Assembly: GCA_023412755.1 (NCBI GenBank)
Contig: JAEZCB010000134.1
Span: forward strand, 1-6,333
DNA length: 6,333 nt
Source of the DNA: Bacteroidota bacterium
Lineage (GTDB): Bacteria > Bacteroidota > Bacteroidia > Flavobacteriales_F > PHOS-HE28
Direction: 5' to 3'
Each line of letters starts with the position of its first letter. Position 1 is the first letter of the stretch. The position numbers and the translations under genes were made by a program. Positions 6,083 through 6,333 of this stretch are shown here, one piece after another. The notes under the pieces were generated by a model, which was not told the origin of the DNA, did not search any database, and saw only the letters and a list, made by a program, of their open reading frames with translations.

Positions 6083-6193
6083 CAAGGTCGGAGAAAGGCA
6101 TTCCCATTTTCAGATCATCTGATTCCATCACCATCCAAGGTCGGAGAAAGGCATTCCCATTATCTGATCATCTAATTTTCTGATCGTCTGATC
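6083..6193 (-). repeat. Two tandem units of the octamer-array repeat (copy A)
   Basis: A 26-base sequence is repeated exactly at 6083-6108 and 6136-6161, a 53-base period. It contains GGTCGGAGAAAGGCATTCCC. After each copy come 8-base units; on the minus strand these read GATCAGAC, GATCAGAA, AATTAGAT and GATCAGAT (6162-6193) and AATCAGAT and GATCTGAA (6109-6124). They flow into AATGGGAATGC. The same order is seen in the diverged copy at 2819-2868, on the opposite strand. This looks like a dispersed intergenic repeat family; function unknown. Confidence 0.8.
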
Positions 6194-6220
6194 GAAAGAA
6201 CTTCCCACAAACCCCGCCTC

Positions 6221-6229
6221 TTATCCACA
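6221..6229 (+). promoter_or_regulatory. DnaA-box-like 9-mer
   Basis: TTATCCACA is a perfect match to the classical DnaA box (TTATNCACA). A related CCACAAACCCCGC (6205-6217) lies just before it, sharing CCACAA plus CCCCGC with 6225-6235. A single box can arise by chance, and no cluster or AT-rich unwinding region is seen, so an origin is not claimed. A role in DnaA titration or in carB regulation is possible. Confidence 0.3.
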
Positions 6230-6256
6230 ACCCCGCTCCATTCCCGCGCTGCGAGC

Positions 6257-6264
6257 TACCTTCG
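6257..6264 (+). promoter_or_regulatory. Possible -7 element of carB
   Basis: TACCTTCG differs by one base from TAnnTTTG and lies 22 bases before the carB ATG. No -33 TTTG is found 19 bases upstream. Candidate only. Confidence 0.3.
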
Positions 6265-6267
6265 CAC

Positions 6268-6285
6268 TCCGGTTACAACACCGGA
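6268..6285 (+). promoter_or_regulatory. Inverted repeat abutting the carB start codon
   Basis: TCCGGT (6268-6273), a 6-base spacer TACAAC and ACCGGA (6280-6285) form a perfect dyad that ends one base before the ATG. It could be an operator, or a hairpin that hides or exposes the start codon. No Shine-Dalgarno other than CCGGAA is visible. Confidence 0.45.
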
Positions 6286-6286
6286 A

Positions 6287-6333
6287 ATGCCCAAAGACAA
6301 AAGCATCCGCTCCGTACTGATCATCGGCAGCGG
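6287..6333 (+). CDS. carB: Carbamoyl-phosphate synthase large subunit, first residues only (gene runs off the right edge)
   Basis: CarB makes carbamoyl phosphate from bicarbonate, ATP and glutamine-derived ammonia for pyrimidine and arginine synthesis. Only 15 codons and two bases are present, encoding MPKDKSIRSVLIIGS followed by a GG that would begin glycine. This matches the very conserved CarB N-terminus (MPKxxxIKSVLIIGSGPI). The start ATG at 6287 is the family start. The identification rests on this short motif alone. No carA is seen upstream; it would have to lie elsewhere. Confidence 0.85.
   Translation, partial: MPKDKSIRSVLIIGS

Larger units (their letters stand above)
5818..6286. other. 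469-base gene-free stretch between the T9SS cargo gene and carB
   Basis: From left to right it contains the promoter element of the minus-strand gene (near 5840), then about 150 bases (5900-6060) open in one minus-strand frame with no recognisable product. Two tandem repeat units follow (6083-6193), then a short C-rich segment with a DnaA-box-like 9-mer (6201-6235) and an inverted repeat next to carB (6268-6285). Three small plus-strand open frames of 60-82 codons cross the repeats, but their translations are basic and low in hydrophobic content and simply reflect the repeats. I see no convincing gene, tRNA or known RNA motif. Confidence 0.6.

Noticed and set aside
5940..6183. Three overlapping plus-strand small open frames (60-82 codons)
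   Set aside because: They cross the tandem repeats, which account for similar peptides in different frames (GRRKAFP, KVGERHSH); no ribosome binding site or conserved domain.
6083..6193. CRISPR array
   Set aside because: Only two exact 26-base repeats with a period of 53, the intervening sequence is itself octamer-repetitive, and no cas genes are nearby.
6201..6286. Chromosomal replication origin
   Set aside because: Only one exact DnaA box plus one imperfect relative, no AT-rich unwinding element and no dnaA or dnaN gene.

Overview
The window looks like a chromosomal segment of a Bacteroidetes bacterium, probably of the Flavobacteriales group. Three signs support this. Two secreted proteins end in type IX secretion (T9SS) type-A sorting domains. 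Several promoters match the Bacteroidetes consensus TAnnTTTG (one with TTTG 19 bases upstream), and Shine-Dalgarno sites are mostly weak or absent. The left end has the birA / rsfS-ftsH arrangement common in that phylum. Coding density is high and the base composition is moderately GC-rich by eye.

Left part (1-2000), housekeeping genes. ftsH (partial, minus) follows rsfS (minus) in an apparent operon. birA (plus) diverges from rsfS across a 63-base gap that carries two back-to-back TAnnTTTG elements facing rsfS. rpmH (ribosomal protein L34, plus) follows birA with its own near-ideal promoter, a small leader hairpin and a strong terminator. That terminator is symmetric and also serves the converging alpha/beta hydrolase gene, whose stop codon touches it.

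Middle part (1998-3529). A minus-strand alpha/beta hydrolase with an intact Ser-Asp-His triad and an apparent TTG start diverges from a plus-strand 2'-5' RNA ligase-like (2H phosphoesterase) protein. In the latter, the second catalytic histidine position appears to be methionine. The gap between them holds octamer repeats that recur at 6083-6193 in opposite orientation.

Right part (3554-6333). Two minus-strand genes encode exported T9SS cargo proteins. One is 500 residues with eight tandem repeats of about 48 residues (a likely beta-propeller). The other is 202 residues with a small two-cysteine beta-rich domain. A 469-base gene-free stretch (5818-6286) follows. It holds the promoter of the 202-residue gene, an unexplained stretch that is open in one minus-strand frame, two tandem copies of the octamer-containing repeat, a perfect DnaA-box-like 9-mer and an inverted repeat abutting the next start codon. 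The window ends in the first 15 codons of carB (carbamoyl-phosphate synthase large subunit, plus).

I found no RNA gene, CRISPR array, insertion sequence or defence system. The best leads are the dispersed octamer repeat family, the substituted 2H protein and the eight-repeat secreted protein.
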